Assembly (NCBI RefSeq): GCF_035582795.1
Contig: NC_134367.1
Coordinates: 45,287,062 to 45,351,061 of the forward strand
Direction of reading: 5' to 3'
DNA length: 64,000 bases
Origin: Mycteria americana
Lineage: Eukaryota; Chordata; Aves; Ciconiiformes; Ciconiidae
Shown here piece after piece: positions 26,401 to 39,874 of the stretch. The notes under the pieces are model-generated. The model was given only the letters and a program-made list of their open reading frames with translations. It did not search any database and was not told the origin of the DNA. The number at the start of each line of letters is the position of its first letter. The stretch's first letter is position 1. Position numbers and translations under genes: made by a program.

Positions 26401-27938
26401 GTTTTGATTCACCTCTGTAACTTCCAGGATTTCTCAAAGGCAATGACATTTTTAAATGTTAAAAATAAAACTACTGCGTTTGTAGTAAATGAGTGCATCT
26501 CAAGTTCACTGCTGTATTTTCTACTTGGCTATAGAAGCAATATATGGAATGAGTATCAAAAATGGATTGATGCTAAGTTTTGAAGAACCATCTGTTATTT
26601 GATAACTTCAGAAATCTACTGTGAAACCATGACACATATCCATTCCAATTCATTTAAAAATTATTAGACTCTCTTAAGCCTGAGTATTACAAGCATACAG
26701 AAGCACAGTTACCATTCACTGATGAAACTATAACCAATGGAAAGGTATGCCATGACCCAGAGTGATAAGTGAGGTTAATATGGCAGTGAGATTGGCTAAC
26801 GAGGTGCTTTGGTTCCTCATACCTAGAAGCAAAACGAATGACAGGCAAAATACCTTTCGTCTATCCTTCGGTTTCCAGCACCAGTTATTTAGGTTAGCTA
26901 GGATAATGAAATAGCTGTTGAAGAAGTTTGCAAACAAGCCATTGGCACTACCTTATGACAAACAGAAAGATGGCCTTATGAAGAAGTGGAACGCACGGAA
27001 AGGGAGCTGAGAGCACTCTCTCTGCTTTGCTCACTGTTTTGCTGTTTCTGGGGGGAGCCACCTGCCCAGAGACAAGCTGAGCTCGCTGCAGCAGCCAGCC
27101 TGGCTCCCAGGACCTGCCGCAGGCAGTGACTATTCCACTGACTCAGTCCGTTGCCTTACCGCAGATACCCTTCTTTTTTTCTCTCCCCCTGGATGTACAG
27201 CAGGCCCTGGATGCGGTGCTGGCGAGGATTTTATTCAGATGTAAGCGCTTGCTTAGGAATTTAGCAAAGCTTTCCTCACTGCATTCCTGCAGTGGGGGTA
27301 TGAATTTAGCTGTGTGACTTTGTTGGCTTTAGTGGGAGTTAGGCAGCAATATCTGAGCACAAATGAGTTCGTCTACACATTCCCATGGCTCACATTCATT
27401 AACAGGACTGTGTCCACAGAAACACAGTAATCCTTTCTATTGTGATTCTCCCATATAACAGGATAACGTAATATTTGTCTGTATTTCTGTCCATCTTCAC
27501 CTTTACCGTCGCTCAGATCAGAAACCTTCTCCTTATGCACAAGTGGTTTTTAAAAAAGTTGTCTTTTTGCAGCTCCAACGGTTCTCAAACAAATTTACCA
27601 GTTCTTGCAGGGGCTAAAGAAGGTTAGTCCTTTAGCACCTCTAGCAAGTAAGAAGTTCCTGCCCGGCCCGTGACCTCCATTTCAACCTGTAATAAGCAGA
27701 CGAAGAACCAGCTCAATGCTCCAGACAGACCTTGCAGAAAACCCTTCTGATGAGACTGCAAACGTGAACACCGATTAGCACCAGTGTTGATGGCAGCTTG
27801 TTAAAGCTTGGAAAGAGCTCTTAGAAATTCATCTCGCCTAGCCCACAGACTTGCTGGGAATAACACCATATGCTATGACATTCGACAGTATTTCTTTTGC
27901 CTATTTAACGCAGCACTAGGTTAAAGTAACCTGGACTG

Positions 27939-28003
27939 TGTACCACAGTCCCATAGTACATTACAGTAACTATTACAGTAATCATGTACCACAGTACATT
28001 ACA
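27939..28003. repeat. interleaved short direct repeats
   Basis: TGTACCACAG occurs at 27939 and 27985, AGTACATTACA at 27955 and 27993, and ATTACAGTAA at 27960 and 27972. The block is a scrambled local duplication. Confidence 0.75.
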
Positions 28004-31000
28004 AGCTGTGTTGTACCTATATTTAGGTCCCAGACTGTGAGGACAATTCTCTGTAGGTGGAATTGAAAGGCTAATTTACTGAAGGTATTAAAAATATCCT
28101 CAGAGAGGATGGATGAAAGAGAGAAATGCTGCTGGACACAGCTTGGAGCTAAAAGAAAAACCTTTAGATAAGCTTTTCTTTGTGCTGTATTTTGTATTAT
28201 TAATTTTTAAAAAAATAGCCAAAATAATATCATATACTTGTAACATAACGGGGAGTGGTATAAAACGGTCTAAAAGTAACTAAATAACATTAACAATACA
28301 AGTAGTACATTCAGAATTTGATGGTAGCAACATTAATAATAATAATCTGACTGGTATATCTGTGTTAAAAAAAGCTTTGACTTATTTTTTTAACATTTGA
28401 AAGTCAAAATCTTATGGTAATAATGCAAACATGCAGTAAGTTAGCTACAGGCAAAATTAATGGAGCAAGTTACTGGAAGAAAGTAAAATGTGATGAGTCC
28501 TGGCAAAAGGGTGAGGGTGAGTGCCTGCAGGCCCTTTCATAAGAATCACACTGCAGAGTCTGAGAACTATCATCTAAAAAACTTGGGGTCATCTGCGAGC
28601 TTTAAGTAATGTCATACAGGAGAGGAACAAGGTGCTCATTCTTTCTGTTGGTCACAAACTTAACCAGAAGCAAGGAAGAAGCAAGATGAGACAACACTGG
28701 CCAGTCAAAATTTGAACTAAAGCAATCTACTGCCTCTTTATACCTCTGAGTAGAGAGGATTGTTGCATATATTCAAAACACAGCAGGAATGCCATATGAG
28801 ATACCTCGTTTCCCTGCCCACATAGGATTTGATTCAGTAAAACTATAGAATAAGTGCCATGGAATAATCGTGGTGTAATTCTGTGCTGCTCTCTTTTTAA
28901 AACAAACATGACCATGGCAATAAAGAAGTCACATCTGGAAAGGGAAGGAAAAAATGAGCTTCATCTTACCACACTTTAGAGCTACAAAAGTTAGCCTCCC
29001 AGTGTAAGCTTGCCCTCCTCTAGAGTCACTGGAAGCAGGTGGGCATTCCTGGAGAATGACTCGTCCTCCTAAAATAAGTTTCTTGGATAGAAGGGATGAT
29101 TCACTACCTAAAGGTACCTAGAGAGCACATGGGAGTAGCTTAGATTAGATGCCTAACTTATTGATGCTGAAAGTTAGGTAAAACAAATCTCTAATACAGT
29201 AACTCTCTGATACTTCTTAGAATCCAGAAAAAAAATTGCAACTGAAGATGCATTAATTTGACTCACTCTGCTAGACTTCCATCACTTTTGAAAAGCTGAC
29301 AAATAGTTACAGCTTATTCTTGACAGAATTCAAAGCAAATGCCATTAAAAGACATGTACCAAGCAGGTAAGTGCAGTAACAAAGTACCATTTTACTGTTC
29401 CTTTTGTTTCTCACATTACTGTTACAGAAAGGAGACACAAAGTGATCTTCAAGTGTAGTTATGTTCAGGCAACCATAATGGGTCCCATTATCACCTTTCA
29501 AATACAAACCTGTTAAAGCAACGTGCATTTCACTATAAGACAGAGAAAACCCACGCAAAATCACACTGATCCACAACACTGACACCAAGAACATTAAGAA
29601 ACATCGAGCCTGTTTTCTTTAAAACCCACCAGCCCATATTGAGTAGAAACAAACAAACAAAAAAAACCAAGCTCAATTCATTGCCTTGTTAAACGAATGT
29701 TTCAGCGTGGTAGAAGTGGATATAGCTCCTGCAGGTTGCACAATGGTGGATGTTTCCCAGCTCCTAATCCCTACTGGAGCTAGACTGCCTTTTCTTTAAA
29801 ACATCTCAGGGTATAATATATAGAAACTGGAAGCAATAGGCTATTGTTCTCAAAATGAAGCATCCTCTGTGTTACTTTAACACAAGGATATTTCATAGCA
29901 ATATATGTCTCCAATTATTTCTTCAGCTGGAAGAGGTTTCAGGCCACATAGCCATGCAACTCTTTTACTGGGACAGGAGTGAATGAACAGCCAGAGAAAG
30001 ACTGCCACAGTCCTTGGACTATATGAGATCATCCAGGTAAAAAACTCACACATTTGCTATTTTTAATATTACCTTGAAAGACAATAATCTCAATTTCTGG
30101 CAAACACATTTAAACTAATTCCTCAGACGCAGGGGAATATTAGAGAATAGTATGAAAGTCTGGGCAACTGCATATTCTGACAGGCATCTTTAGAAAATAG
30201 TTTCTTTTTTCAGAGGTTTAAGCACCGTACTGCCTAAGCCATAATTGCACTTCCTCTGCATTTGCAGTGATTGATTGCATTACTAGTATTGAATGAAAGG
30301 GTCAGAGAAGCAATATAAAACCAGATTTTACTATACACACACACAAATTTGTTTTGAGTCAAGTAAACCAAAGTTTTCTATTGCACTATGAGCTCAGCAG
30401 GGTATCTTATCATTTGAGGCACGGCTCATATGGAAGACTATGATTAAATATCCCTAACTGGAAATAAGTTAAATTAAAATACCACTGGCTTGGATAAGTT
30501 CATTGGAAAAAATGTCAAAATTTGCTTTCTCAAGACTTGCTCGCTAAGCAATTTGAATGCATTCTGGATAAGAAAAATGACATACAGGTCACTAATGCAT
30601 TGCAAATACAAGGGCTTGGTGCTTTACTAGAGCCATTATACTTCCTTGTCTGCAATATTTCCACAGGTTTATACTGTAAACATGCTTGGTTTTCCCCCTC
30701 TGTCTAGGTCAGCCTTCAATCAGAAGACTGGCTCTAGGGGCTCAAAGAGCAGTGCCTGTATCATGATATCATATGATAATGATTGATATGATATAATGAT
30801 TAAGACTGCTTCACCCTCCACCCCCAGATAAGTAGAGTTTTGCAAACCAGGTCATTTGAAAATGGTACCACCTTGCTGGGGACAAGATATACATTTTCCA
30901 GCACCACAAATGACAGCTTTGTCATTTGCCGCTCCAACAGGGAGGAAGATCAGTACAAAGGGCTACAGTCATCCCATTGTCATTATTTTTACATATCTGA

Positions 31001-31129
31001 AATGCAGTAAGAAATGCATAGCAGCAGAGCCTTCCCTTTTCTGCTGTGGTTGTATCTATCTGTGAAGACCAATTCCAAATTATAGCATTCATGACATGGA
31101 GCTTTGTGTGGATGGGTCTGTAAGCATAC

Positions 31130-31172
31130 ATGGATGACGATAACGATGATGACGATGACAATGACAAGTAAG
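31130..31172. repeat. imperfect GATGAC/GATAAC microsatellite
   Basis: Imperfect repetition of GATGAC, GATAAC and AATGAC units over about 40 bases. Its complement gives the runs of valine and isoleucine seen in frames on the minus strand, so those frames are an artefact of the repeat. Confidence 0.75.
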
Positions 31173-34100
31173 TACACATACACACATGATAAATCCCTCC
31201 CAAAAGTACACTCAACCAAAAAAATATTTAATTTTGGACAAAGGAGAGTTTCATACCTTTAATATGGTGTCTGCAAAAGCCCAGAAAAAAACTAACGCAT
31301 ATCTGCTCTTCAACTGAATGGACAGAATTTGCTTCTACCCCAGACTTCAAAATGAGATCACTTGGAACAACAGACACAAATCATGCAATTCTAATATTAA
31401 TTTTAAATAGCATTTTAATTTAATCTCTTTCTCCTTCAGAGATTTGTTCTGTACTGATCTGGTAGAGCCAAATACTGCAGGATTATATTACAAAGTCTCT
31501 TGTGAGCAACCGTATTGAAATGAATGGATTTATTTCACATTTACAATTGCTATAATGAGAGCAAAAATTGGCCCCCTGTAATGAAGCTGGTCCAGCCTTG
31601 GAAGTGAAGATATGGGAAAGAGTCCAATAAATTTTAAACATCTGAAACATTTCCAAGATGTTTTTCATGTAACACCAGTAGCATACAAAAATTGACTGAG
31701 GTACTATAGAATGACCTGGAATGAATACTTTAAAGACATAAGCAAGATGAGTATCTTTTCTAATCATGTTTGTAAGCCATCCTTTCTAAATACATATTGT
31801 TTTGTATTAAAACATATGACAGGTAATATACACCTTAGATAAAAGGTAGTTTTTCAAATGCTCTATGATTCCTTAGGGGAAAATAACTATGTTATGTACA
31901 TGATTCTTTTAAGAACATAATTTCTGCATATCATGCCTTCAAATGTTGATGGATAAGCTGCAAATAGATCAGTAAGTGGATGAAAAATTGAAATGCTTCC
32001 CCCTGTTTCAAGGACTGGCAGGTGAGAACTTGCCCTAGCTGGTGGGCATCAGCAGGAATTCTTAAATCCCTGCTTACCTTAGGAATGAAATAAGCAAATG
32101 CAACAAGCCAGGGATTTCTCTCTCACACCAAATGGCATGGCTCAGCACACATTCACCCAGTTAAGGTCTCCCTTTAAAATGTAATCTCTATACCTGAATT
32201 GTTAAATGGCATGGACCCTGAGCTGTACTAACCTGCGAGAAGGCTTATTGGCCCGTGAAAAATTAAGCATGTTAAATATTTAACAGCAAGGATTGTGTTC
32301 AACCGTGTTGTCTCAACTATGCCCTGGCCCATTTAGCAGTGCAGACGTTCTCTCGAAGCCTGCAGCTCCACGGCTCCCTCGCTATGTCCAGGGCTAGGCG
32401 ACCTGCCGTGTCCAGCGTCTGCAGCTTTAGGTGGCCCTGATGCAAGGCACTGTGAGGCTAAGGATATTGGGTCTCTGGCTCCCCTGATACACAGGGAAAA
32501 GGCTTCATGCCTCTGGAGCCCCAGCTTACCTGGGATTTGACTGCTTGGCTAGGGCTTTGCAGCAGAGACCCTAAAAACATTTAGGGAGTTGGTAGTTTAA
32601 GAGTTTAAAGCCTCCTGATGCTCCTTCTCACAATGAGACATCTCCACACCCTGGCCTGACTCTCTGGAGGTTGCCTGGGATCCCAGATAGTCCGGGAGCC
32701 TCTGGAACAGAGATACACAGTAGCATTTTGTTGAAGAAGTATCAAAACAGAAGCCTTCTGCTCTTCTAAAGGAATTGTTTCTTTGTTTGCAGAGAGAATT
32801 CTGAAACCTCCAACTTGCCTTTTGAATCAAAATTAAAGCACCATCAAACTGCTGGCATTTCCCACAAAAAGGAAATATAGGCTTTGACAAGCTCTACCTC
32901 TGAACAATTTCAATCCACCTCAACCCAATACAAGAGTTTCACATATGGGATCTGAACGTTGCGACTCAGATTTTTCTCCAGATTTTTCTGGCATCTTTAC
33001 TTTTTGTTGCACCTGATTGTGGACCTCTGCCTGCTCAGACCTACTGCAGAAACATAACCTGAAATTTTCCATGCCATATTATTCTTGAGAATAATATGAA
33101 TTACTCCACCAGTAGCAGAACTAAGGAATCCTGGTTTCCCAGTTTACAGACGATACTTTTTATACACCTTCTCCTACAATAACCACATATCTCTCTTTGT
33201 TCAGCTTATCTTTGTTCCTTATAGTTTGAGATGTAACCAAATGTACTGAAGCCCGTACAAACAATAACTGCTCTATGTCAATCTAACACAAAATTTTAAA
33301 GTACTGCTAGTATCAAAGTTTTAAAACCCAGTAATTTTCTGAAAGTTTATAACTCAAATCCCTGAAATAAAAGCATCGATCCAGATATGTAATTGACCTA
33401 TGGCAACACTGTAAAATCTTAATTGCTGCAAGACTGAAAGCAATACTTTCTGTAATCAATTAATCAGACTTCCTGCAACTTATTTATTCCAAACCTCTGC
33501 TTAAAATGATTTAGAGCTTGCAACATAAAATGAGGATATAATTAAAGAAGAGAACCTATTTCTAATGGCACATTAATTTTTAAAAGCCATCCAGTCACTT
33601 GATGCATGAAATGTAAGCAGATCCAACAGAGACAGTGGTGGTCTTTAAACTGAGCTGCAAAGTTCCTACACAGCTCTGGATGGGAGAGATACGAGGGGTT
33701 CAGATTCCCAGGCTTTTTTTTCCCCCACTATTTTTACTTCATTTACCCTGGCTGAGAAGTCATGGGGAAACTGATTCTAAAAAAATGGGTCATTTGCCTT
33801 TCTAAAAGGTAGATCCCTTTAAATTGGGTAAGGTTTAACATTCAGAATCAGTCAGCTGGAAAAAAAAAAACCATGCAAAATTTATGTTCAAGATATAGTG
33901 TGTGCTGGAAAAGGTCTGAGCCACTTGAGGTCTGGACTGAGTATAGACCTGAAGTTGAACATAATCCTTATCTGCAAGTCCAGGTCAGTCCAATTCTATT
34001 TTCAAATTATTTATCTGTTTGAGTATTGAGATAGCGCTTCATGGTGGCATCATCGTTCTCACGTGATAGGGCATCTCCCAGAACAACCTCCCAGCCACGA

Positions 34101-36186
34101 GCTGCAGAGTATTCCTGGGGCAGTACTGGCCAGTGCTAAGATATTCACTGCATAGCACCGAGATACTCATTAGTCCATAAACAGTTATTGTACCGGGTGT
34201 GATGGCTATAGAGGCTTTCTCTAGAACAGGAGAGACCTAAATTCAAGTCCTTGTTTAATAAATACATGTATTTTATTAAAGTCCTGGGTTCTTGAGGAAT
34301 AGGGTGGGCATGAGATTACTGTATTAGCTCTGCAGACAAGAGTTGCATTAAATGCCTGGACACTGACAGGCCTTTGGTGTGACTAAGGCACCTACAGCAT
34401 GGCGAGATGAGGACACAGCTGCTTCTGGGTTTGCCCAAAGAACAGACCTCATGTAGCTTGGGAGTGTAGACACCTGCCGACCCTCAGTACCTCCAGGGAC
34501 AGGGAAGCATCTGACTAGAGATTCTGTTTGCTTATTCTTTTTTTTTTAAACTAATGTCTCTTGTGCCTTATTTCTCACTTCATAAAATTTGGGAAAATAA
34601 TACATCTTTCCTTTGCAGTGTCAGAAGGTATGTATATTTGGGAAAAAAAACCCCAAAACTGTCTTAAAAAGAAACTGTGACTGGACTGATCAGAGCAAAT
34701 AAAAAAATATTTGGAGGGGTAGGGAGATTTCTATGCTAACAATGATTTTGGACGTTCTATCCTTACCTTTGGGAGTCTGACATTCATGACCAGATATGTT
34801 TATTATTTAATTAAAATATTAAGAACATTTTATTTATTTCCAGATTGTACATATCCTACACATACCATGATTAGTGAGTTAAGTTGTATGATATTGGTAT
34901 TTTTATTGCTGTAAAGTCTATAAACTCTATTGAACAAATATTGAAATTCACCTCATGCAGATTTTATGCTAGAAAACTGCATCACTTAAACAGTTACCCA
35001 AACTGAACACAAAAAGAAAAAGGACAAGACCAAAGGAACTCACTCAAACATTCAAAAAGATTATTGAAAGTAATTCTGGGTTTGGGTTTTTTTTCCCTTT
35101 ATCCTCTATCATTTGCACCTTGTATTTAGCAAAGCCAGTGGAGAAAGCCAAAGTAAGAGGACAGAGTGAAATCTCTATCCTCAAAGAGCTGAAGAGCCAG
35201 GTGTGGTTTTTTTACTTAAGCAAGCTGCAAATATGTATTTCTACTCTGACACAAAGCTGCATAGGGGAAAAGATGACACCACCTTTTGTGACTTAAGCAA
35301 GCACTCCTGTATTTCATTTCACTCTGTCCTCACAACTAGAATAACCATTCTTCTTTTAATATGGCTACCATATATTACAGCTGATTGCTTTTCTCAGAAG
35401 AATTGAGTATGCTAAATTACATTTGGGACTTTTGTTTCCCTTGGTCATGCTGTGGCGTATCTCTACATTTGAGGAGAGGCTGAATCTTCTTTTACATTGA
35501 CTGTAGACAGTGATATGGTTTATGCTGATCTTCAGCTCCCGTGGGAGTTTTTCCATTGGTCAAACAACAGCTTTCAAGGAAGGAGACTCCAAAACAGACC
35601 CTGTACATGGTACTATTTGTGGCCTCTCTGTCTGGGGACAATATTTAATCATTTTTTCCACTGTGTTTTGCTTTACTTTTGTAGGTACTGTAGTTTCAGC
35701 CCCTCAGGAGACACTCCACAGAATCTGTTGCTTAGTAATAGTAACCTTCATGGAAATTAGCTTGAACTTCAAAAGAACAAAACATCTTTCATTAGTCACA
35801 GGTTTTCAGATAATGAATTCCTCTGAGAAAGTTGATTAGAAAAGTGAGCCTTCCAGAATCAAGTACCACCAATGTTGAACTAAGATGAATTACAAAGGTT
35901 AGTAATGCTCTTGAAAGAGCCATTTCTTTGTACCCCTTAAATAATGTTCCAGATTCTTTCTACAAATACCCGGGCTCACCTTGACAATGGCACTAATAAA
36001 GTGAAGTTTTATGTAAGTGGAAACAGCATCTCATACAGAATAAAGCCAGAAAGAATTACTGGGGTCATATAGTCTGGCCTCCCATGTAATATAAGTCACA
36101 GAACTTAATTATTGTCCTAACAAAAGCACCTCAAAAAGAAAAAAAGTCAAATAAAAAATGCTTTTTGAATTTTTCTTTTTCCTTAG

Positions 36187-36221
36187 AGACCTGCTTTAGT
36201 TAAAAGAACTCCTGTTGCATG
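36187..36221 (+). other. candidate 35-base microexon
   Basis: A very good acceptor (TTTTTCTTTTTCCTTAG, ending 36186) and a good donor (GCATG|GTAAGG, at 36217-36227) bracket 35 bases. A GC-richer segment follows to about 36480. No neighbouring coding exon is recognised, so this may be a noncoding exon or a chance pairing. Confidence 0.2.
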
Positions 36222-37194
36222 GTAAGGAAGAGGCGTTAAGGAGCAGAGAGGCACCAGAGGAGCTGCAGACTCCCATTCAGAGGGTCAGAGATAGGGGCCC
36301 ACATCCTCTGCGCTGTGAGCGGAGAAGTCAGCCACCTCTGCAGGCTGTCCCAGGTCATCCACACGACAGGAAAGCAGCTGCACGGAGCCACTCAGTAGAA
36401 ATGCCTGGCAGGACTGACACCTTCCTGCTGAAGTCCTGGCTTCCATCCCCCACTGCACCCACCTGAAATCCTACATCTCCATTTCACTTGGAGGAAGGCA
36501 GGTACCTAACTAAAAAGAACCCATCTCCTTTAAAACACAGCCACGTGGAAGAGGACTAATCTCTCAGCCTGATGGTTAGCATGTGCTGCTGATGAGGCAA
36601 AGTGAGGTCTGACTGCCTCTCCTACCACCTACCTGGTAGCCACAACACGGTGCAAGAAGCAGCAGAAGCTTTGTGGGGGCAGAAGAGTGCACAGGAATGA
36701 GCAAGATTCTAGTGCCTGGAGACCAGGACACTTGCAGCCTCAGCTCCCACCTCCATTTACGGGGTTGCAGATGCATTTCACATCAGGTAACGACTGAACA
36801 AAAACTGAAATCAGATAGGCAGTTAGGACCGTCTTTGAGGCTTCCGACTTGCCCCAATTAGTAGGCTGCAAAGTCAGCCCCCCTCAAGTGAGTCCCTAGG
36901 CTTCTTTCTTACTTTCCATTTACTCTTATAAATCTCACGTTGTTCCCTCTATCTAGTCTAACAAAATAGATAGGAGAGCAGCTCAGTCTATGGAATGATG
37001 CCTTCCGGATTTCTAAATATGAAATAACAGAAATGGAATAATCACCAGTACTTAAAAAATCATGCTAGAAGGCTGGGTAATTTTAGGAGTGACTTTACAA
37101 AGACCTGTCTACGCCTGAACATGAGAAATCAAAGACCAAGTAATCAGAAGTACAAAGTTAAGCATTCTAGTCGAGCAATGCTAAATCCCTGTGT

Positions 37195-37243
37195 AGAAGC
37201 TCTCACACAGAAGCAAAGTGCTAAGAAGCTCTCACACAGAAGC
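37195..37243. repeat. 20-bp direct repeat, period 29
   Basis: AGAAGCTCTCACACAGAAGC is present at 37195-37214 and at 37224-37243. It is a short local duplication without an obvious function. Confidence 0.9.
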
Positions 37244-39490
37244 TAATTCCTTCAGAAAAATTGGACCAAACTGAGGCCAATTTACTTTTGCAGGAGAAAA
37301 TCCACACCATGGTTAAAAGTGCAGGTATCTCGTGCCTCTTGTCTACAAAGGAGCAAAGGGGAAAGTGAATCAAGTTCTAAAATGCACAATCATTTTTCCA
37401 GTGCAGTTATCACCAGAAGTCACAAAAAAGATTACAGGTAGATTCAGACACTTTAGAAAAAGTCAAAAGGTAGAGCCTTAAAGCCCTGTTCATCCGCATT
37501 TGACCCAAAGGTTCATAGGTACCCAAGTTTCCAACATTAAAATTCCTTAAATGATTTGGGGTGACATTAATCTGACCAACTGAGAACATGTATCTCTCAA
37601 CACTCCAGGTTTCCTTCTTAACCAGTGGAGAGACACCAGCTTTTCTGGGCTGTTTCTCTCACTCTTTTTGGACGGTAAACTTTCATACCTGAAAACATCC
37701 ACTCATCTCCACTGACTGCAGAGGAGCCTCAAGTGATCAGTGGAGCTGTCTATGCTATAGCTAGCTAAAAGATCACAGACGTATCCCATCATATACATCT
37801 GCTTCTGCCTATGTCCAGAAGTGCTGCAGCACTAACAGCAGTGAACAGTGCAATGCCCGTCTCAAACTAGAATTTACAAAATGGGCTTTACATTATCTAT
37901 GTCACATGAGAAAGTCCATCCATAGGCATTTTCAGACCCCAACCAACAGCTAAGGCTGCAAAACCCCCATAAACTAAGCCAAAATTCTTGGTAGACCACT
38001 CCCTTAACCTAATAATTCAGTGAAGAATATATTTAGGAAGAAGATATGATTTCAGTTTCTCTTAGGATCCCAGAGGATTTTAAACAGTCTCTCCTGAATG
38101 CTTTAATCGGTGGACTATTACCTAATCTGAGGTAAGAACAGAAAGGGCACTCTCCCTCCTTCCTGTAAAAGCTGTTTCACTTTGAACAGAATAATTAAAT
38201 ATTCACTGGAAAAGACAGGAACCTGGGCTGGGGTAGTTACTGCATGTGATAGGAAGAAGCTGGCTTCTACTGTTGCTCTCCCAAGAGCCTGTGAAACCCT
38301 ACACCACCTTGTATCCACTGGTGGCTGGAGCACAGCCTCCCACTTTCTTGCGAGTACACTCACTCTTTCTCTCTGGCCCAAGGAGTATGAAGTGTGAGGG
38401 AGTCCACAGCAGGGACTGACGGTATCTCCTCTAGAACACACTGCAGTATACAGGCTGATACCTGACGGCTTCAGATCTCCTCCAGTGAGGAAGGGAAGGA
38501 AATCCAAGTCCAGGGAACCAAATTCAAAATTACTATTGTCACAGTTAAAGTGTCAATAAAGAAGCAAGAGATGATGGAAGAGATGCCACTCCATCTCTCT
38601 TCCTTTAAAACACTTTTTCAGAAAAAGACAGCACTGACACCCCAAAGAACAGCAGGACTTAAACTGTACTGTAGCACTGAGATTTTCCTGTAAGCTTCAG
38701 TGGCTCCCTCTTGCCATCCCACGTGTTTAGACAATACCCTCAGCCACCAAAATCTCCCCTCTGTCTTTGACACAGAGCCTAGGCCCAGTAAATCAAAAGG
38801 AGACACTGTTAAATTTATCACAGCAGTGATTACATCGCCTTTGGAGATGAGATTAACTGACTCTTGGAGGCATTATTGTCATTTATTTCACTAGACCTTC
38901 TCTTTCAACAGACAGGGCAGTGTTAGTGGAATTCCTATTCTTGTTGGTGAACAGGCTTAATTTTATTTCAGGTCAAACACAGAGGTTTGAATTGCAGTAA
39001 TCTATTTAAGGCAGAGGACCAATTAAACAAGGAGTATGTCTCACTATTGCTACGTTCTGCACCCACACACCAGCAAAGCTGGTTAGCTAGACAGGACAAT
39101 AAAATAAAACAGGAATGAGTTCTGCTTTGATATTTATGAATATTATGCCACTTATCTGCAGTACCGTTAGTGATTTTATACCAAGCTGCATTCAGCGTCA
39201 CACAATAAAGTTGAACACAACCCAATATTCTGCACATAAAGTATCTATAACTTCCATTTTAAAAACAAAAATCAGCTCTGGAAGGGGCACCTAAGTATCA
39301 CCCATTACAACTCACATTTTCTTCCATCACACGGTGCAGCCAACAACTTACGACTCTTCCCCCTCGTATCCGAGCTGAGTTGTGATTGTCTTCGTGAATG
39401 CCATTTTTGTTTGGGAGAAAGCTGTAGGAACTTTTGTTCTGGTGGATGCTCACCAGCAGGTCCTGTGCCCAGGGCACTCAGAGACACAAA

Positions 39491-39874
39491 TCAGCCAAGG
39501 GATTCTAAGGGATGGCTATAGACTGTTGTAGCCCAGCTGCCAAAAGACAGGGGTGGAATAAAACCTGTAACACTACTGGGGACAAAACCAGAATCCTGCA
39601 CTAGCTCTAGAGGCAAATATACGTGCTCCTCTAACAGCTCTTCCCTGACAGCCCTAATCTTATAACCGAAGGTGGTAAAACTCACCCTCCGCCCGTCACA
39701 GATGGTCCAAACTGTACTCAAGATGGGAGGGAGTGGCACTAGGTGCTTGCTGGCTCCACAGCTTCTCCAGGCACCTCCACCTCCTCCTGCCACCACGTGC
39801 CTGCTGAAACACAGCAGCGCAGAAGGCGCTACCTTGGGGAGGTGGAGGGGACCAGGAGAGGAGAAGGAAGACAT
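39491..39874 (-). other. unrecognised 127-codon ORF in a GC-rich patch
   Basis: An ATG at 39874 opens 127 codons on the minus strand (a TTG-started extension to 39907 is not a eukaryotic start). The predicted product has a run of five glycines and no recognised domain. A strong donor GGAGG|GTGAGT lies inside it at 39685-39680, so a transcript might splice out of the frame rather than read it through. The plus strand is also open over part of it, which is expected for GC-rich sequence. Coding is doubtful. Confidence 0.15.

Larger units (their letters stand above)
23480..36186. other. large intergenic stretch
   Basis: I find no gene that I can name here. AT-rich blocks with many TAATTA-like words occur at about 24040-24300 and 33400-33620 and could be conserved noncoding elements, which sequence alone cannot show. 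Short simple repeats occur at 27939-28003, at 30760-30800 (TGATATCATA-like) and at 31130-31170 (GATGAC-like). A sequence near 33115 (AAGGAATCCTGGTTTCCCAG) and one near 34220 look like scraps of old interspersed repeats. Confidence 0.5.

Noticed and set aside
30922-31219. Minus-strand frames with runs of valine, isoleucine and serine
   Set aside because: The low-complexity residues are produced by the GATGAC-type microsatellite at 31130.
34200-34270. tRNA-derived SINE, suggested by a B-box-like ATTCAAGTCC
   Set aside because: No A box, no clear tRNA-like head and no tail at the expected spacing.
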